From Cranoglanis bouderius (taxonomy: Eukaryota; Chordata; Actinopteri; Siluriformes; Cranoglanididae), in assembly GCA_023630585.1 (NCBI GenBank), contig CM042541.1, positions 12,492,501 through 12,556,500 of the forward strand: DNA of 64,000 nt. Direction: 5' to 3'. Position numbers and translations under genes: made by a program. This document shows positions 62,160-64,000 of the stretch, piece after piece. Each line of letters opens with the position of its first letter. The first letter of the stretch is position 1. The notes under the pieces are model-generated. The model made no database searches and was not told the origin of the DNA. It saw nothing but the letters and a program-made list of their open reading frames with translations.

Positions 62160-64000
62160 GCTAGATAGTTGTTCCCTTTGAAAGGGAACTCAATGTTGTG
62201 TGAGCTTCACGTTTATAAGCTTCATGTTTATAACCCCGCGACGTCGGATTATTTGGCCACCGTGGGGAATGAACAGTACGGGTATTTGGCTATGCTGAAG
62301 GTGGAGGAGGTGTTTGTGATCTCTCTCCATTGACAGCAGGGAATTTAGGGGGGCCAGCTTTGCCATACAAGCTGTGTAAGGCCACCTCAGCCTATGCAGC
62401 AGCAGGGAGAGAATTGGGCCCGAGGCAGTGGAGCTTCACCGTGCCACGGATTTGTCTCTTTGGGTGACTTCAATGGCCGTTCAATGGGTAGCCTGGTCGC
62501 AGTGGAAAGGTACCTATGGCTCAACCTCTCAGGAATGTGGGATAAGGATAAGGTCTCCCTGCTGGACGCCCCTGTTGAACCTTCCGGCCTGTTCAGCGGC
62601 ATGGTTAACACCATTGCCGACAGGTTTTGCGAGGCGAAACAGCAAACGGCAGCGTTCAGCCAGTTTCTTCCCTATAGAGTTCGTAGCACTAGTGCGAGGG
62701 AGGCACAGAAGGCGAGTGTGGTGGCCCACCTCCCCCCGCGGAAGGCCAGGGGGACCAGGCGGCCATAGTCACAGCCTGCTACTAGTCCTGATCTAAGAAT
62801 GATCATCAATGCCAAGCAGGCAAAGAAAGAGTGGTCCTGATGGGCTGAGGTGGGAGGTATGTGGGAACGTGAGGTTGTTAGGGCAGTTAGCCCCAAGTAT
62901 TACTGTAGAGCCCTCCCAGCCAAGCTCATCCCAAGTTTTCAGTTTTCTCTGGTCAGCGAGCTGTCACAGGGCAACGAAAATCTGATGCTTTCCCTCCAAC
63001 AGAATATGGAAAAGTTAACGTCACTAAAAGACCATCTGGCAGTGTGGAAACTACTGTCAAATGTGTCTCCATGGGTTCTGTCCACCATAGAAAAAGGCTA
63101 CCAGATCCAGTTCAGAGCTGGACCCCCCCGGTTCAGAGGTGTGCTCACCACAGTAGTCAGCACAAAGCAGAGCCCGAAGTTAGCGCAGGAAGTAAGATCC
63201 CTCTTGGACAAAGGGGCCATAGAACATGTACCCCTTTCTCTGAATGAGGGAGGTTTTACAGCCGTTATTCCCTGGTCCACAAAAAAGATGGGAGAATGCG
63301 GCCAATTTTAGATCTGCGTCATCTGAACTGTACTCTTTGAACATACAAGTTCGAGATTTTGGCACTCAAACCTATCGTTCCACAGACTCAGTTCGAGGAC
63401 TAGTTTGTGACGATAGATCTAAAAGACACATATTTCCACATAGAAATATTGCCCAGTCACAGGAAGTTCCTGAGGTTCGTGGTTGGAGGCAACACATACC
63501 AATATCGGGTTCTTCCCTTCAGTCTAGCTTTATCCCCTCACACTTTCACGAATTGCATGGATACCACTATGGCTCCGTTGTGTCTCCAGGGTATCCGTGT
63601 ACTAATCTACCCGGATGACTGGTTAATTCTAGGGTGATCCAGGGAGTTGGCAATTCAACATCGAGATGTTGTTCTCGCCCACATGAGGAGCTTGGGGCTC
63701 AGGTTGAACCCCAAGAAAAGTATGCTTTCTCCAGTGCAGACGACTTGATGAGGGCGTATCTATCCCCAACACGCATAGGGTCAATCCTATTGAGCAACAT
63801 TGAGCAAGATAAAGCTGGCTCTGGGCATCCCCTCCAGTCTCTATGGCAGCAGCAGCCAACATCATACCGTTGGGCCTATTGCATATGAGACTGTTTCAGT
63901 GGTGGCTGAAAAGTTGGATGGATGAAACAGATGGACAGATCCTGTCAAGGCAGGGGGCTGAGGCCCGGGATTGGAGGCTCCATCCACAAGTGGTGGAGTC
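62160..64000 (+). mobile_element. degraded DIRS-type retrotransposon (gag and RT), runs off the window
   Basis: The upstream part (62460-62765) encodes SMGSLVAVERYLWLNLSGMW, KDKVSLLDAPVEPSGLFSGM and DRFCEAKQQTAAFSQFLPYR, the C-terminal gag-like region of fish DIRS1 elements. The RT follows over several frames: QFRAGPPRFRGVLTTVVS and VRSLLDKGAIEHVP (63110-63240), FVTIDLKDTYFHIEILP (about 63400-63450), YQYRVLPFSLALSPHTF and RVLIYPDDWLIL (63594-63630, catalytic YxDD as YPDD), then LRLNPKKS and SPTRIGSIL. RVLPF and LNYLDDWLIL-like motifs point to DIRS rather than Ty3. Stops and shifts after nearly every block make it inactive. The tyrosine recombinase would lie beyond 64000. A 9-bp-arm hairpin (GTTCCCTTTGAAAGGGAAC) is at 62171-62189. 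Confidence 0.82.

Overview
The window is vertebrate nuclear DNA, almost certainly from a teleost fish. It has long dinucleotide arrays ((CA)n, (TC)n, (TA)n), a high density of Tc1-like DNA transposons, and fish-type hAT, SINE, L2/Rex LINE and DIRS elements. Five short exons with canonical GT/AG borders are separated by introns of kilobases. The abundance of Tc1 and (CA)/(TA) repeats fits an otophysan such as a catfish, but this is inference; I see no diagnostic marker. There are no bacterial features.

One host gene is visible: the 3' end of a dachshund-family gene on the + strand, best matched to dach2. The exons are 14585-14730, 18350-18497, 22274-22420, 27276-27338 and a terminal coding exon at 38121-38158. 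They join in frame (intron phases 1, 0, 1, 1, 1) and encode the end of the linker, the C-terminal coiled coil (Dachbox-C/DD2, the part of DACH that binds EYA co-activators) and a short tail ending in IMY. A 3' UTR of about 1.4 kb follows, with a likely poly(A) signal at 39577-39582. The upstream exons, including the SKI/SNO-like Dachbox-N, lie outside the window or were not found.

From 1 to 14584 is upstream intron (or several): microsatellites, a SINE, a decayed Tc1 copy (5852-7322) and a hAT element with a perfect 8-bp target duplication (10754-11836). From 14585 to 38158 the introns hold Tc1 remnants of several families, nested foldback elements (18673-20780), a solo LTR (20075-20594), a TTAA-flanked MITE, SINEs, and candidate conserved non-coding blocks near 21240-21560 and 32480-32900.

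After the gene (39600-64000) I see no host coding sequence. This part is layered transposons: Tc1 copies at about 39990-41060, 41177-42690, 50082-51438, 51541-53038, 53848-54330, 58280-58680, 59340-60425 and 60430-62110; hAT elements with perfect 8-bp target duplications at 44488-45450 and 47131-48489; an L2-like LINE end; a solo LTR at 49373-50057; a Tx1-type LINE scrap; a near-perfect 695-bp palindrome at 60963-61657; and a degraded DIRS-type retrotransposon (gag and reverse transcriptase) from about 62160 to the window end.

Every transposase or reverse transcriptase seen is broken by stops, frameshifts or deletions. I found no clear sign of an undescribed functional system. The items most worth following up are the palindrome, the nested inverted repeats in the dach2 intron, the self-complementary repeat in the dach2 3' UTR, and the repeated association of Tc1 insertions with (TA)n arrays.
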